Shown piece by piece: positions 51,822 to 61,068 of a stretch of DNA of 64,000 nucleotides. Location of the stretch: positions 1,798,001-1,862,000 of the forward strand of contig NZ_OX458331.1 in assembly GCF_949769285.1 (NCBI RefSeq). Direction: 5' to 3'. Position 1 is the stretch's first letter; each line of letters starts with the position of its first letter. Both the position numbers and the translations under genes were made by a program. Origin of the DNA: Anaerococcus sp. Marseille-Q7828 (lineage in GTDB: Bacteria; Bacillota; Clostridia; Tissierellales; Peptoniphilaceae). Under the pieces are notes generated by a model that made no database searches, was not told the DNA's origin, and saw only the letters and a program-made list of their open reading frames with translations.

Positions 51822-52067
51822 TTATGCTAATACATCATTGTCATTGAATAGCTTTTCAACAATTGATGTTGGTTTTGCACCATTTTTAATCCATTGTTTT
51901 GCTTTTTCATTGTCTACTTTGAATTCTTTTGGTTCGCTTACTGGATTGTAGTAACCAATTTCTTCGATAAATTTACCATCACGTGGACTTCTTGAATCTG
52001 CAACTACTACTCTGTAAAATGGTTTTTTCTTTTGTCCCATTCTTTTTAATCTAATTTTTACTGCCAT
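51822..52067 (-). CDS. rpsP: 30S ribosomal protein S16
   Basis: [20 protein letters not shown] (residues 2-21), then [21 protein letters not shown] and [12 protein letters not shown], all standard. 81 residues. AAGGAAG precedes the ATG. Located between ffh and khpA. Confidence 0.97.
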   Translation of the reverse strand: MAVKIRLKRMGQKKKPFYRVVVADSRSPRDGKFIEEIGYYNPVSEPKEFKVDNEKAKQWIKNGAKPTSIVEKLFNDNDVLA

Positions 52068-52116
52068 TTTTCTTCCTTCCTTTTATAAAATTTGACCTAT
52101 GATTACTTAGCTTCTA

Positions 52117-53463
52117 CTAAAAAGGTAACTTAGGCATCCTAAATCCGCCTCTACCCTTTTTGCCTTTTGGATTCATATTAGAAACTTGTTTCATCATTTT
52201 CTTAAGTTCTTTAAATTGTTTTAACAGCTTGTTTAGCTCTCTGACATCTACACCGGATCCTTTTGATATACGCTCTTTTCGTCTTTTGCCTATGATTTCT
52301 GGCTTTTCACGCTCTTCTTTGGTCATAGAATTGATCAAAGCTTCGATTTTTACAAAGCCTGTGTCATCTACATTGACTTGTTTGAGCATTTTATTATTTA
52401 CACCAGGAATCATTGCAAGTAAGTCTTCCAGAGGCCCCATATTTCTAATTTGATTTATCTGATCCATAAAATCATCTAGGGTAAATGTTTGATTTCTTAG
52501 CTTTTCTTCCAAAGCCTTGGCATTTTCCATATCGATTTGCGCTTCAGCTTTTTCGATTAAAGATAAGACATCACCCATGCCTAGGATTCTATTCGCCATC
52601 CTATCTGGATAGAAGGCTTCTAGGTCTTCTAGTTTTTCTCCAACTCCGACAAATTTGATTGGCTTGCCTACAACTTGTCTGATTGATAGGGCTGCACCAC
52701 CTCTTGCATCACCGTCAAGCTTGGTGAGTATAACACCTGTGATATCAAGGTAGTCGTCGAAAGTTTTTGCCACATTAACTGCCTCTTGGCCAGTCATGGC
52801 ATCTACTACTAGAAGGATCTCATCAGGCTTTGTTACTTCCTTGATTTTTTTAAGTTCATCCATAAGATCAGTATCTATTTGCAAACGACCAGCGGTATCA
52901 AGGATTACTGTGTCGTAATTGTTTGCCCTAGCATAATTTTTTGCTTCAAGGGCAATCTTTACTGGATCTTCTTTACCTTGTTCGAAAACAAAGGTATCTG
53001 CTTTTTTGCCGACAACTTTAAGTTGTTCTATTGCAGCGGGCCTATAAATATCTAGGGCTGCTAGCATTGGATTTCTATTTTCGCCTTTAAGCTTATAAAC
53101 AAGCTTACCTGAGTGAGTTGTTTTACCTGAACCTTGGAGTCCCACCATCATCACAACGTGTGGGGTAGAACCTTTTAAATCTAATCTAGAATTTTCTTTA
53201 CCCATCAAATTGGTAAGTTCTTCATTTACAATCTTAACCACCATTTGACCAGGAGTAAGGGATGTCATTACATCTTCGCCTAGGGATCTTTCTTTGACAG
53301 TCTTTACAAAGTCTTTTACCACCTTGTAGTTAACGTCTGCTTCTAGAAGTGAAAGTCTAATCTCCCTCATAGCGTTGTCGATGTCTTTTTCTGTTAATTT
53401 TCCTTTTCCGGTAAGTTTTCCAAGACTTTCTTGGAGCCTATCGGCTAGGCCTTCAAACACCAT
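52117..53463 (-). CDS. ffh: Signal recognition particle protein Ffh
   Basis: GTPase that binds the SRP RNA and signal sequences. N domain MVFEGLADRLQESLGKLTGK; G domain with GLQGSGKTTHSGKL (about 107-120), DIYRPAAIEQL, DTAGRLQID, TKLDGDARGGAALS and GVGEKLEDLE; C-terminal M domain rich in Met (about 325-448) with RMPKLPF at the end. 448 residues. Follows ylxM by 11 bases. Confidence 0.97.
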   Translation of the reverse strand: MVFEGLADRLQESLGKLTGKGKLTEKDIDNAMREIRLSLLEADVNYKVVKDFVKTVKERSLGEDVMTSLTPGQMVVKIVNEELTNLMGKENSRLDLKGSTPHVVMMVGLQGSGKTTHSGKLVYKLKGENRNPMLAALDIYRPAAIEQLKVVGKKADTFVFEQGKEDPVKIALEAKNYARANNYDTVILDTAGRLQIDTDLMDELKKIKEVTKPDEILLVVDAMTGQEAVNVAKTFDDYLDITGVILTKLDGDARGGAALSIRQVVGKPIKFVGVGEKLEDLEAFYPDRMANRILGMGDVLSLIEKAEAQIDMENAKALEEKLRNQTFTLDDFMDQINQIRNMGPLEDLLAMIPGVNNKMLKQVNVDDTGFVKIEALINSMTKEEREKPEIIGKRRKERISKGSGVDVRELNKLLKQFKELKKMMKQVSNMNPKGKKGRGGFRMPKLPF

Positions 53464-53474
53464 ATTATCACTCC

Positions 53475-53798
53475 CTAAATTCTCTCAATTGTCTCTGTTA
53501 TTTTCTCAATTGCTTCTTTGTTTTTTGAATTTTCCATCAGCTCTCTTATACTCGTAAGAGCATCTTTGAGCTCATCTTTTTTTTCTAGTAAAGAAAGCTC
53601 ATCTTCAAACTCAAATAGCTTATCAACTGTCCTTGTCATCATGTCGGAAATTGCTTGTTTACTTTTATTGTTGTTTTCTGCAATCTCTTGTAAGGACAAG
53701 TCCTCGTTATAATAACAATTGATAACATCTCTTTGCTTTTCATTTAGTAGCGGTCCATATATGTCGTATAATTCAGCCACCTTAACAATTTTTTCCAT
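53475..53798 (-). CDS. ylxM: YlxM-type helix-turn-helix protein
   Basis: A 107-residue protein with a sigma-70 region-4-like helix-turn-helix: LLNEKQRDVINCYYNEDLSL and QEIAENNNKSKQAISDMMTR (about 17-57). It always precedes ffh in Firmicutes and is reported to act with the SRP pathway. ATG follows AAGGACC. First gene of the ylxM-ffh-rpsP-khpA-rimM-trmD-rplS operon. Confidence 0.93.
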   Translation of the reverse strand: MEKIVKVAELYDIYGPLLNEKQRDVINCYYNEDLSLQEIAENNNKSKQAISDMMTRTVDKLFEFEDELSLLEKKDELKDALTSIRELMENSKNKEAIEKITETIERI

Positions 53799-53846
53799 AA
53801 TCGGTCCTTACTTTTTATATTAAATTAAATTTAATATAATTAGCCT

Positions 53847-53914
53847 GTCAAGATAATTTCTTGACCTGTATATTATACACCCCTATAAATATCATGTCAA
53901 GGTTTTTTCTTGAC
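53847..53914 (-). promoter_or_regulatory. ffh operon promoter with two copies of an inverted repeat
   Basis: A consensus promoter TTGACA (53900-53895), 17 bases, TATAAT (53877-53872). Its -35 lies in the inverted repeat GTCAAG-N7-CTTGAC (53896-53914). A second copy of the same repeat is at 53847-53865, downstream of the -10, and also ends in a TTGACA that could be a second -35. Centres are 49 bases apart. The pair may be an operator for an unknown regulator. Confidence 0.7.
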
Positions 53915-53961
53915 TTATTTAAGCCTTGATTTTTTAATACTTTGCTTGAGTTTTTTTCACT

Positions 53962-53998
53962 AAAAAACTAGCAATATATTTACATAGTGCTAGTTTTA
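53962..53998 (-). terminator. Terminator of the HtrA-type protease gene
   Basis: AAACTAGCA (about 53965-53973) pairs with TGCTAGTTT (about 53988-53996), followed by a U-run on the minus strand, just past the protease stop. Confidence 0.8.
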
Positions 53999-54007
53999 AT
54001 TTTACCA

Positions 54008-55252
54008 TTATGGTAGGTTTTTGAATGGATTTAGTGATCTACCATTTTCTCCATTACTTTCTATTTGATTTTCTGGTTTTGCTTGTTTGTACTCATCTAC
54101 ATTTGATGAGTCTATTGAGAATGTAAAGTCAAGATCCATTGATTTGCCATCTCTTAATACTGTAATAGTTGCCTTATCCCCTACCTTATAACTTAATAAG
54201 TTCTTTCTTAGTGAAAGCATATCAGTGACTTTGTTTCCATCTATGGCCGTAATCAAATCACCCTTTTTGAGAGTTTCACTATCATCAAATACGCTTGTTA
54301 CAAATACACCTTCTTTGCCTTCTAGGTCGCCTAGATTTACTTGTGGGTATTGTAAGAAGTAGTCTAATGATTGTCCAGTTATGCCTAGGTATACTGAGTG
54401 GTATTCTCCACTTTCTTTGATTTGCTCAATAATTGGCTTTACTAGGTTTATTGGTATAGCAAATCCTATACCATCACTGTTACCGGCTTTTGCAGTATTG
54501 ATTCCTATTTGCTCACCTTTTGAATTTAGTAGAGCTCCTCCAGAGTTTCCGGCATTTATAGCTGCATCTGTTTGCATCAAGCCGTCCATCTGAGCGCCTG
54601 TATTAAAGCTTACGCTCCTATTTAGACCTGATATTATACCAGATGTTACTGTTGATTGGAGTTGCAAGCCTAGTGGATTGCCTATGGCAACTACCCTATC
54701 GCCTACTCTCATTTTATCACTATCTCCTAGTTCCATTACTGGAAGGTCGTCTTTTTTTACTTTTACTATAGCTAGGTCTAGTGTTGCATCATTCCATACA
54801 AGGTCAGCTTCTGCTGTAGATCCATCGCTAAATAATACATTTATCTCACTTACATCTCCATCACTTACAACGTGAGAGTTTGTCACTATATAACCATCTG
54901 AACTTACTATTGATCCAGATCCTATACCTTCAGCATAGCCAGATTGTGGGCCCCAAAAAGTTTGTTCTACAACTTTTGATACTGTAGTAATTCCTACTAC
55001 ACTATCTATAGATTTTTTTACTACTACTGATTCCATAGATGGATCATCAGATATTTCTATTTTTTGTTTATTAGCTTTTGTATCAATATTTTCTTCTACT
55101 TTATTATTAGCTACATCCATATCTTGATTGTTGGATTTTACTGATATTGTCGTGGTTAATACATACACTAGTAAACCACCTACTATTGCTCCAAGCAAGG
55201 CACTTACAAATGATGGAAGGCCTTTCTTTCTCTTATCTTCTCTATTTGCCAT
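54008..55252 (-). CDS. HtrA/DegP-type serine protease with PDZ domain
   Basis: Membrane-anchored envelope quality-control protease. One N-terminal transmembrane helix (about 15-33) without a cleavage site, then a trypsin-like domain with catalytic His in YIVTNSHVVSDG (about 118), Asp in DATLDLAIVKVK (about 152) and Ser in NAGNSGGALLNS (about 236). A single PDZ domain (about 290-385) with GLRKNLLSYKVGD-like ending follows. 414 residues. ATG follows AAAGGAAAAG. Divergent from the B3/B4-domain gene. Confidence 0.94.
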   Translation of the reverse strand: MANREDKRKKGLPSFVSALLGAIVGGLLVYVLTTTISVKSNNQDMDVANNKVEENIDTKANKQKIEISDDPSMESVVVKKSIDSVVGITTVSKVVEQTFWGPQSGYAEGIGSGSIVSSDGYIVTNSHVVSDGDVSEINVLFSDGSTAEADLVWNDATLDLAIVKVKKDDLPVMELGDSDKMRVGDRVVAIGNPLGLQLQSTVTSGIISGLNRSVSFNTGAQMDGLMQTDAAINAGNSGGALLNSKGEQIGINTAKAGNSDGIGFAIPINLVKPIIEQIKESGEYHSVYLGITGQSLDYFLQYPQVNLGDLEGKEGVFVTSVFDDSETLKKGDLITAIDGNKVTDMLSLRKNLLSYKVGDKATITVLRDGKSMDLDFTFSIDSSNVDEYKQAKPENQIESNGENGRSLNPFKNLP

Positions 55253-55349
55253 AACTTTTCCTTTCTTTGTAGTTTACAATTCGTGTTTATGCTTATATAT
55301 TACTTCTTTTATTGTTAAATTTACATAAAGAATAAAAGCAAATACATAT

Positions 55350-55378
55350 CTTTATTTGACTTAATTGTAACTTATTAA
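55350..55378 (+). promoter_or_regulatory. Promoter of the B3/B4-domain gene
   Basis: TTGACT, a 17-base spacer and TATAAT on the plus strand (about 55357-55385), roughly 25 bases upstream of the chosen start at 55410. Exact ends are approximate. Confidence 0.6.
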
Positions 55379-55409
55379 TATAATGAATGAAAAGATTAAG
55401 GAGGGTTTT

Positions 55410-56117
55410 ATGACCAAATTTATCGCAGATTCATCCTTTTTCGAACTATTCCCAGATGCAAAAATTGGTGTAGTTATAGCAAAAGGTATTGAAAACAATG
55501 AATCTTCTAGTAGAGAAATAAAAGATATGCTTAATGAAGCAAACGAAAAAGCTTATGATTACTTAACTGAACCAGTTTTTTCTGAAAATAAAGTTATCAA
55601 AGTATGGAGAGATGCTTTCAAGAAATTCAAAACTAAAAAAGGTGCAAGATGCGCTATAGAAGCTCTACTTAAAAGAGTTGACAAGGGCAATCCAGTAGGT
55701 TCAATCAACCCATTAGTTGATATCTACAATGCTATTTCATTAACCTATGCTCTTCCAGTTGGATCAGAAGACTTTGATAATTTTGATGGCGATATGGTAT
55801 TAAAAATCACCGAAGGAGGAGACAAATTCCAAGCTTTAGGTGATGATAGTGAATCTGAAACATATCCAGGAGAACTTGCATATGTGGATAATGCTGGAGC
55901 TATTTGCAGATGCTTTAACTGGAGAGATGGCGTTCGTACAATGATTACAGAAGATACAAAAAACGCTGTAGTTATCATGGAATCAGTAGATCCAGAAAGA
56001 GACGAAGACCATAAGGAAGCACTAAATGCTATGGCAGAAAGTTTAGAAAAATATCTAAACTGCCAAACAGAAATAAAAATTCTTACAAAAGATGATTCAG
56101 AAGTAACTTTGAAATAA
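55410..56117 (+). CDS. B3/B4 tRNA-binding-domain protein
   Basis: A 235-residue cytosolic protein with the B3/B4 domain of phenylalanyl-tRNA synthetase beta subunit: RCAIEALLKRVDKGNPVGSI, NPLVDIYNAISLTYALPVG and GELAYVDNAGAICRCFNWRD. Free-standing B3/B4 proteins are thought to edit mischarged tRNA or bind RNA; evidence is limited. The ATG at 55410 is chosen over 55383 because AAGGAGGG lies 5 bases before it. Monocistronic with its own terminator. Confidence 0.88.
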   Translation: MTKFIADSSFFELFPDAKIGVVIAKGIENNESSSREIKDMLNEANEKAYDYLTEPVFSENKVIKVWRDAFKKFKTKKGARCAIEALLKRVDKGNPVGSINPLVDIYNAISLTYALPVGSEDFDNFDGDMVLKITEGGDKFQALGDDSESETYPGELAYVDNAGAICRCFNWRDGVRTMITEDTKNAVVIMESVDPERDEDHKEALNAMAESLEKYLNCQTEIKILTKDDSEVTLK

Positions 56118-56127
56118 AAATAATAAA

Positions 56128-56166
56128 GTGGATGCAAAACTTTTTATATAGTTGCGCATCCATTTT
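56128..56166. terminator. Terminator between convergent genes
   Basis: TGGATGC pairs with GCATCCA, with an additional inner CAAAACT/AGTTG pairing, followed by a T-run on the plus strand. It may also serve the minus-strand amidohydrolase. Confidence 0.78.
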
Positions 56167-56172
56167 TTATAC

Positions 56173-57368
56173 TCATTTGTCTAAGTCAGACTTTAGATAT
56201 TCAATGGCATACTGGGCGTATAAAGCAGAGCTTAAGTTTAACTTATTGTCACATATATTAAACTTTTCACTATGGTTTGGATAGTTTTGCTCCTCATCTT
56301 CATGGCCTGTACCGATTAAAGCAAAAACTCCTGGTTTTTCTTGAATATAAAATGAGAAATCCTCTCCGCCCATATTTTTTGCCACTTCTATTATATTTTC
56401 TTTTCCATAAATCTTCTCTGCGGCAATTTTAGCAAGATTACTATGATCTTTAGAATTTATAGTCGGAAAACCAAAGTCTTCATAGAATATTTCCACGTCT
56501 GTACCATAGGCTCTGGCAGTATTTTCTACTATTTCTCTAAAGTCTTTTTGCAACTTTTCTTTAAATTCCGCTTTGAAGTACCTTATAGTACCAGTTAATT
56601 TGGCATGTTGTGGGATAATATTAAAGCTATCACCAGCATTGAATGTAGATACTGAACACACAACAGATTCATTTGCCCCATATCTCCTGGAAACTATAGT
56701 TTGTAAATTCATCACAATAGCCGAACCAATTACAACTGGATCAGTAGATTCCTCAGGATTGGCAGCATGGGATGATTTGCCATTGATTGTTATTTCAAAT
56801 GAAGCATCTCCAGCCATAATTCCACCAGCTTGTACGGAAACTTTGCCATTTGGTATTGATGTAAATACATGAGCTCCAAATATATGGTCGATTTTTTCAT
56901 ACCAATCACCATTTCTCATCATATACTTCGCCCCATCATATTCTAGAGCAAGAACCTCTTCAGCAGGTTGAAATATCAAATAAATTGTTCCATAAAAATC
57001 ATTTTTTATTTCATTTAAAATCTTTGCAGCCCCTAATAACATGGCTGTATGAGCATCGTGACCACAAGCGTGCATTACTCCATCATTTGTTGATGCAAAT
57101 TCTAAATTAGTCTTCTCATTTACTGGTAGCGCATCCATATCAGCCGTAGGGCTATTGTCTTACCAGGATTCTTACCATGTATTACACCAATTACTCCAAT
57201 ATTCTTTTCACTGACAATTTCATTTTCAATACCCATCTTATCAAGTTCTTCTTTTACTAATTTGCTTGTGGCAAATTCTTGGTTTGATAATTCTGGATGT
57301 TGGTGTATATAACGTCTTTTTTCAATTACATAAGCTTTAATATCTTCTAAATAATCATTAACTTGCAA
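56173..57368 (-). pseudogene. M20-family amidohydrolase (peptidase/aminoacylase), broken by a one-base deletion
   Basis: The reading frame from the TTG start at 57368 (GGAGGG 5 bases upstream) encodes the M20D opening YIHQHPELSNQEFATS, then GKTIALR. Here one base is missing (near 57144): after CTA CGG the expected GCT GAT ATG GAT reads in the next frame, which continues [31 protein letters not shown] (metal-binding His/Asp), FQPAEE and MGGEDFSFY to a normal end. Restoring a G gives RADMDALP, a conserved metal motif. Total size would be about 398 residues, as in N-acyl amino acid hydrolases. It is either a recent pseudogene or a sequencing error; all other motifs are intact. Confidence 0.9.
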
Positions 57369-57453
57369 ATTTCCCTCCAAAAATGTTCCTAGCAATCAGT
57401 AAGTCTATTGTTAAATTTATTCTTTATTTATCTTCTACCCTAATTTTTCCAAT

Positions 57454-57487
57454 TAAAAAACCACCAATTCACAAAAGGAATTGATGG
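57454..57487 (-). terminator. Terminator of the arginine deiminase operon
   Basis: CCACCAATTC (57461-57470) pairs with GAATTGATGG (57478-57487), one wobble, followed by a six-base U-run on the minus strand. Confidence 0.85.
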
Positions 57488-57502
57488 CTTATATTTTTCT
57501 AC

Positions 57503-59020
57503 TTAGAATACCATCATACAAATTGATAGTATTACAATATTTAGAATCATTACTATAAAGAATGGTTTTTTAACCCATTTTAGGTATGTTGAGTATTCTA
57601 CTCTAGCAGCTGCAAGTCCACCCATTACTACCCCTGATGTTGGAGTAACAAAGTTTATAAGACCGCAAGCTCCACAGAATATCATAATCATAATGCTTGG
57701 GTTAAATCCAAGTGCATTTGCAAGTGATCCCATTACTGGAATAGAAAGTGCTGCTAGTCCTGATGTAGATGGTACTAAGAAACTTAGTAGCATGTATACT
57801 AGGTATGCAAGTGGTACAAATACAAATGCTGGTACACCTCTTAGTAATCCACTAGCTTTATCTAGGATAAAGAAGTCAAGGTGAGTTTGATTCATTACAA
57901 CTGTAATACCACGAGCTACAGCTATAATTAGAGCTACTGATAGTAGGTCTGCTGCACCTGCCATAAATGTATCAATAAATTCTTTTTCACTCATACGAGC
58001 AACTATAGCAATTACGATACTTGCAAGGATAAACCAAGCGCCTAATTCAGCAAAATACCAATAACCTAAAGGTTGTCCAGTTAAGAATTTTGACCAACCA
58101 AAGGCATTCATATAAGCATCTTCATCGCCTGCAAAGTTGATATCAACATATGAGATAAGAGATAGAATCATTACTACAAATGCAATTGCAAACACTATAA
58201 GTACGTGTTTGTGTTGTTTAGTAAATACAAGACCTTGGTCTTTTTCTTTACCGTAAACTTCGTCCATTTCAGCTAGTTCATCTGAGCTTAGAACTGTATT
58301 AGCTCTATTTTCTTGAACCTTTTTAGCATAAGAAATTACGAATTTTGCAACTACTGCTAGTGTTGTTAACCAAAGTATAACACCTACAATCATTATAGTT
58401 GTAGCATTTGGTTCAATACCTACAGATGAAAGTGCGCCCATAGCTGCACCTGTTGCAAATGGGTTGATTGTGGAACCTAATACACCAGCTCCAGCACCTA
58501 ATAGTACAGTACCTGCAGCTACTGCTGTATCAAATCCTGCAGCAACCATTGCTGCTGTAATTAATGGATAGAAACCAATTGTTTCTTCTGCCATACCATA
58601 AGTTGTTCCACCGAGTGAGAATAAAAACATTAAAATGCCGATAAGTTTATTTTCTTTACCCTTCATTTTGCCAACTAGGTTATAAATTCCTGCTTCAAGA
58701 GCTCCTGTTGACATCATTGTTCCGATGAAACCACCTATACCAAAGATGAAGATGATAAGATCAGCTGCGTTCATGAAACCATTTGGTATAGCCATAACAA
58801 AATCTGATAGATGTGCACTTTGAACTGCAACAGTTCCACCACTGTTTACTGTATCTATCATTTCTCCGTATTTTTCTGGATCTAGAGATTCTATAATGCT
58901 AGAACTGATTGGAGATCCATTCAAAAACAATGAAAATAGACAAACAACAGCAAGAACTATCATCAGTATTGAGAAAGCGCTAAGAGAACGTTTTTTCTTT
59001 TTCCCCTTATTTTCTGTCAT
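57503..59020 (-). CDS. YfcC-family transporter, probable arginine/ornithine carrier
   Basis: A 505-residue membrane protein with about 12 hydrophobic segments and family motifs GGTTYGMAEETIGFYPL (about 136-152), GAGAGVLGSTINPFATG and FLVPSTSGLAALSIPVMGSL. YfcC/ArcD2-type proteins in arc operons exchange arginine for ornithine, so that is the likely role; the family is also linked to C4-dicarboxylates and peptides. It is the last gene of arcA-arcB-arcC-yfcC. ATG has AAGGAGGGG. Confidence 0.88.
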   Translation of the reverse strand: MTENKGKKKKRSLSAFSILMIVLAVVCLFSLFLNGSPISSSIIESLDPEKYGEMIDTVNSGGTVAVQSAHLSDFVMAIPNGFMNAADLIIFIFGIGGFIGTMMSTGALEAGIYNLVGKMKGKENKLIGILMFLFSLGGTTYGMAEETIGFYPLITAAMVAAGFDTAVAAGTVLLGAGAGVLGSTINPFATGAAMGALSSVGIEPNATTIMIVGVILWLTTLAVVAKFVISYAKKVQENRANTVLSSDELAEMDEVYGKEKDQGLVFTKQHKHVLIVFAIAFVVMILSLISYVDINFAGDEDAYMNAFGWSKFLTGQPLGYWYFAELGAWFILASIVIAIVARMSEKEFIDTFMAGAADLLSVALIIAVARGITVVMNQTHLDFFILDKASGLLRGVPAFVFVPLAYLVYMLLSFLVPSTSGLAALSIPVMGSLANALGFNPSIMIMIFCGACGLINFVTPTSGVVMGGLAAARVEYSTYLKWVKKPFFIVMILNIVILSICMMVF

Positions 59021-59049
59021 TTTGCCCCTCCTTATATTTTATTTTGTTA

Positions 59050-59985
59050 TTATTTTTTTATGATTGTTCCTGTTTGTCCTTTTAAAGCTTCAGCTGCTTT
59101 TTCTAAAGAAGTAATAAGAGCAATGCCATTTTCAGTGTTTTCAACAAATTCCATACAAGCTTCTACTTTTGGTAGCATTGAGCCTTTTGCGAATTGTTCT
59201 TCACCGATATATTTTTTAGCTTCTTCTAGGGTCATTTCTTTGATAGCTTCTTCATTTTCTTTACCAAAGTTAATCATAACTTGGTCAACTGCTGTAAGGA
59301 TTACAAGCATATCAGCTTTTAATTCTTCAGCAAGTAGGGCAGAAGATCTATCTTTGTCGATTACTGCTGGGATTCCTTCTAGTTTGTCTTCTTTATTGAT
59401 TACTGGAATTCCACCACCACCAACTGTTATAACGATATTGTCATTTTCAATTAAGCTATTTACAACATCAAGTTCTACAATTTCCTTTGGAATAGGACTT
59501 GCAACAACTCTTCTGTATCCACGACCAGAATCTTCTACAAAGGTGTATCCTTTTTCTTTAGCTATTTCGTCAGCTTCTTCTTTAGTCATGAATGAACCGA
59601 TTGGTTTTGTTGGATTTTTGAATGCTTCGTCTTTTTCATCAACTAGTACTTGAGTTAATACTGTAGCAACATTTTTGTTGATGCCACGTTTTTTAAGTTC
59701 GTTTCTTACTGATTGTTGAAGATGATATCCAATATATCCTTGGCTCATAGCTCCACATTCTGGGAAAGGCATAGCTGGTGTACCAGCTCCATTTAATGCT
59801 GCATATTCGAAAGCATTGTTAATCATGCCAACTTGTGGACCATTACCATGGCCTATTGCAAGATCATATTCTTCTGATAAATCTACAATTGATTCAGCTG
59901 TCTTTGTTACTAATTCTAATTGCTCTTCAGGGGTATTGCCTAAAGCATTACCCCCAAGAGCGATAACTAATCTTTTTTTGCTCAT
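59050..59985 (-). CDS. arcC: Carbamate kinase
   Basis: Transfers phosphate from carbamoyl phosphate to ADP, giving ATP, ammonia and CO2: the energy-yielding step of arginine catabolism. RLVIALGGNALGNTPEEQLE (about 4-23), GHGNGPQVGMI, GRGYRRVVASPIP, and TVGGGGIPV are family motifs. 311 residues. Third gene of the arc operon. Confidence 0.97.
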   Translation of the reverse strand: MSKKRLVIALGGNALGNTPEEQLELVTKTAESIVDLSEEYDLAIGHGNGPQVGMINNAFEYAALNGAGTPAMPFPECGAMSQGYIGYHLQQSVRNELKKRGINKNVATVLTQVLVDEKDEAFKNPTKPIGSFMTKEEADEIAKEKGYTFVEDSGRGYRRVVASPIPKEIVELDVVNSLIENDNIVITVGGGGIPVINKEDKLEGIPAVIDKDRSSALLAEELKADMLVILTAVDQVMINFGKENEEAIKEMTLEEAKKYIGEEQFAKGSMLPKVEACMEFVENTENGIALITSLEKAAEALKGQTGTIIKK

Positions 59986-59994
59986 TTAGTTTCC

Positions 59995-60999
59995 TTATTT
60001 AAGTGTTGCATACATTACAGCTTTGATTGAGTGCATTCTGTTTTCAGCTTCATCAAATACTTTTGATTTGTTTGAAAGGAATACATCATCTGTAACTTCC
60101 ATGCCGTTTAGTTCGTATTTGTCACCGAATTTTTCATAAACTTCTTCACCGATTGTTGTTTTTAAATCGTGGAATGATGGTAGGCAGTGCATAAAGATTG
60201 CATCTTCATCAGCCATATCCATTACTTTTTGGTTTACTTGGTATGGGTGAAGTTGTTCAATTCTTTGTTCCCAAACTTCATCTGGTTCTCCCATTGATAC
60301 CCAAATATCTGTGTAAAGAACGTGTGCACCTTTTACGCCTTCTTCAACATCTTCTGTGAAGTTTACTGTTGATCCGTGAACAGCTGCATATTCTTTTGCT
60401 TCTGCTATTAATTCTTCTGTTGGCCATAATTCTTTTGGACCACAACCTGTATAGTTAACACCAAGTTTAGCACATGTGATTAATAGTGAGTTTGATACGT
60501 TGTTTCTGCAGTCACCCATGAATACAAAGTTTAGTCCTTTTAGGTATCCAAAGTTTTCTTTGATTGTCATCATATCAGCAATCATTTGTGTTGGGTGGAA
60601 GTCATCTGTTAGACCATTCCATACTGGAACACCTGAGTTATCTGCTAGAGCTTGAACTAATTCTTGATCAAATCCTCTGTATTCGATACCATCATAGAAT
60701 CTTCCAAGTACTTTTGCTGTATCTTCAATAGATTCTTTTTTACCCATTTGGCTTGAACCTGGATCTAGATATGTTACACCCATTCCTAGATCATAACCAG
60801 CTACTTCAAATGAGCAACGTGTTCTTGTAGATGTTTTTTCAAATAATAGAACGATGTTTTTACCTTCTAGGTATCTGTGTGGTGTTCTTGTTAATTTAAG
60901 ATTTTTAAATTGAGCAGATAGGTCTAATAGGTAGTTGATTTCTGCTTCTGTGTAATCACTTAATGTTAGGAAAGATCTTCCTTGTAAATTTACTGGCAT
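59995..60999 (-). CDS. arcB: Ornithine carbamoyltransferase, catabolic
   Basis: Phosphorolyses citrulline to ornithine and carbamoyl phosphate in this operon. STRTR (57-61) binds carbamoyl phosphate; [15 protein letters not shown] (about 132-146) and MHCLPSFHD (about 271-279) form the rest of the site. 334 residues, the length of the catabolic type. The sequence is the same family as anabolic argF; the context arcA-arcB-arcC decides the direction. 10 bases before arcC. Confidence 0.96.
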   Translation of the reverse strand: MPVNLQGRSFLTLSDYTEAEINYLLDLSAQFKNLKLTRTPHRYLEGKNIVLLFEKTSTRTRCSFEVAGYDLGMGVTYLDPGSSQMGKKESIEDTAKVLGRFYDGIEYRGFDQELVQALADNSGVPVWNGLTDDFHPTQMIADMMTIKENFGYLKGLNFVFMGDCRNNVSNSLLITCAKLGVNYTGCGPKELWPTEELIAEAKEYAAVHGSTVNFTEDVEEGVKGAHVLYTDIWVSMGEPDEVWEQRIEQLHPYQVNQKVMDMADEDAIFMHCLPSFHDLKTTIGEEVYEKFGDKYELNGMEVTDDVFLSNKSKVFDEAENRMHSIKAVMYATLK

Positions 61000-61068
61000 A
61001 TTTGTATCTCCTTATAGTTTTATTTATAGTTTTATTTTAATTTATTCTCTTTTATTTTGCAATATTAA

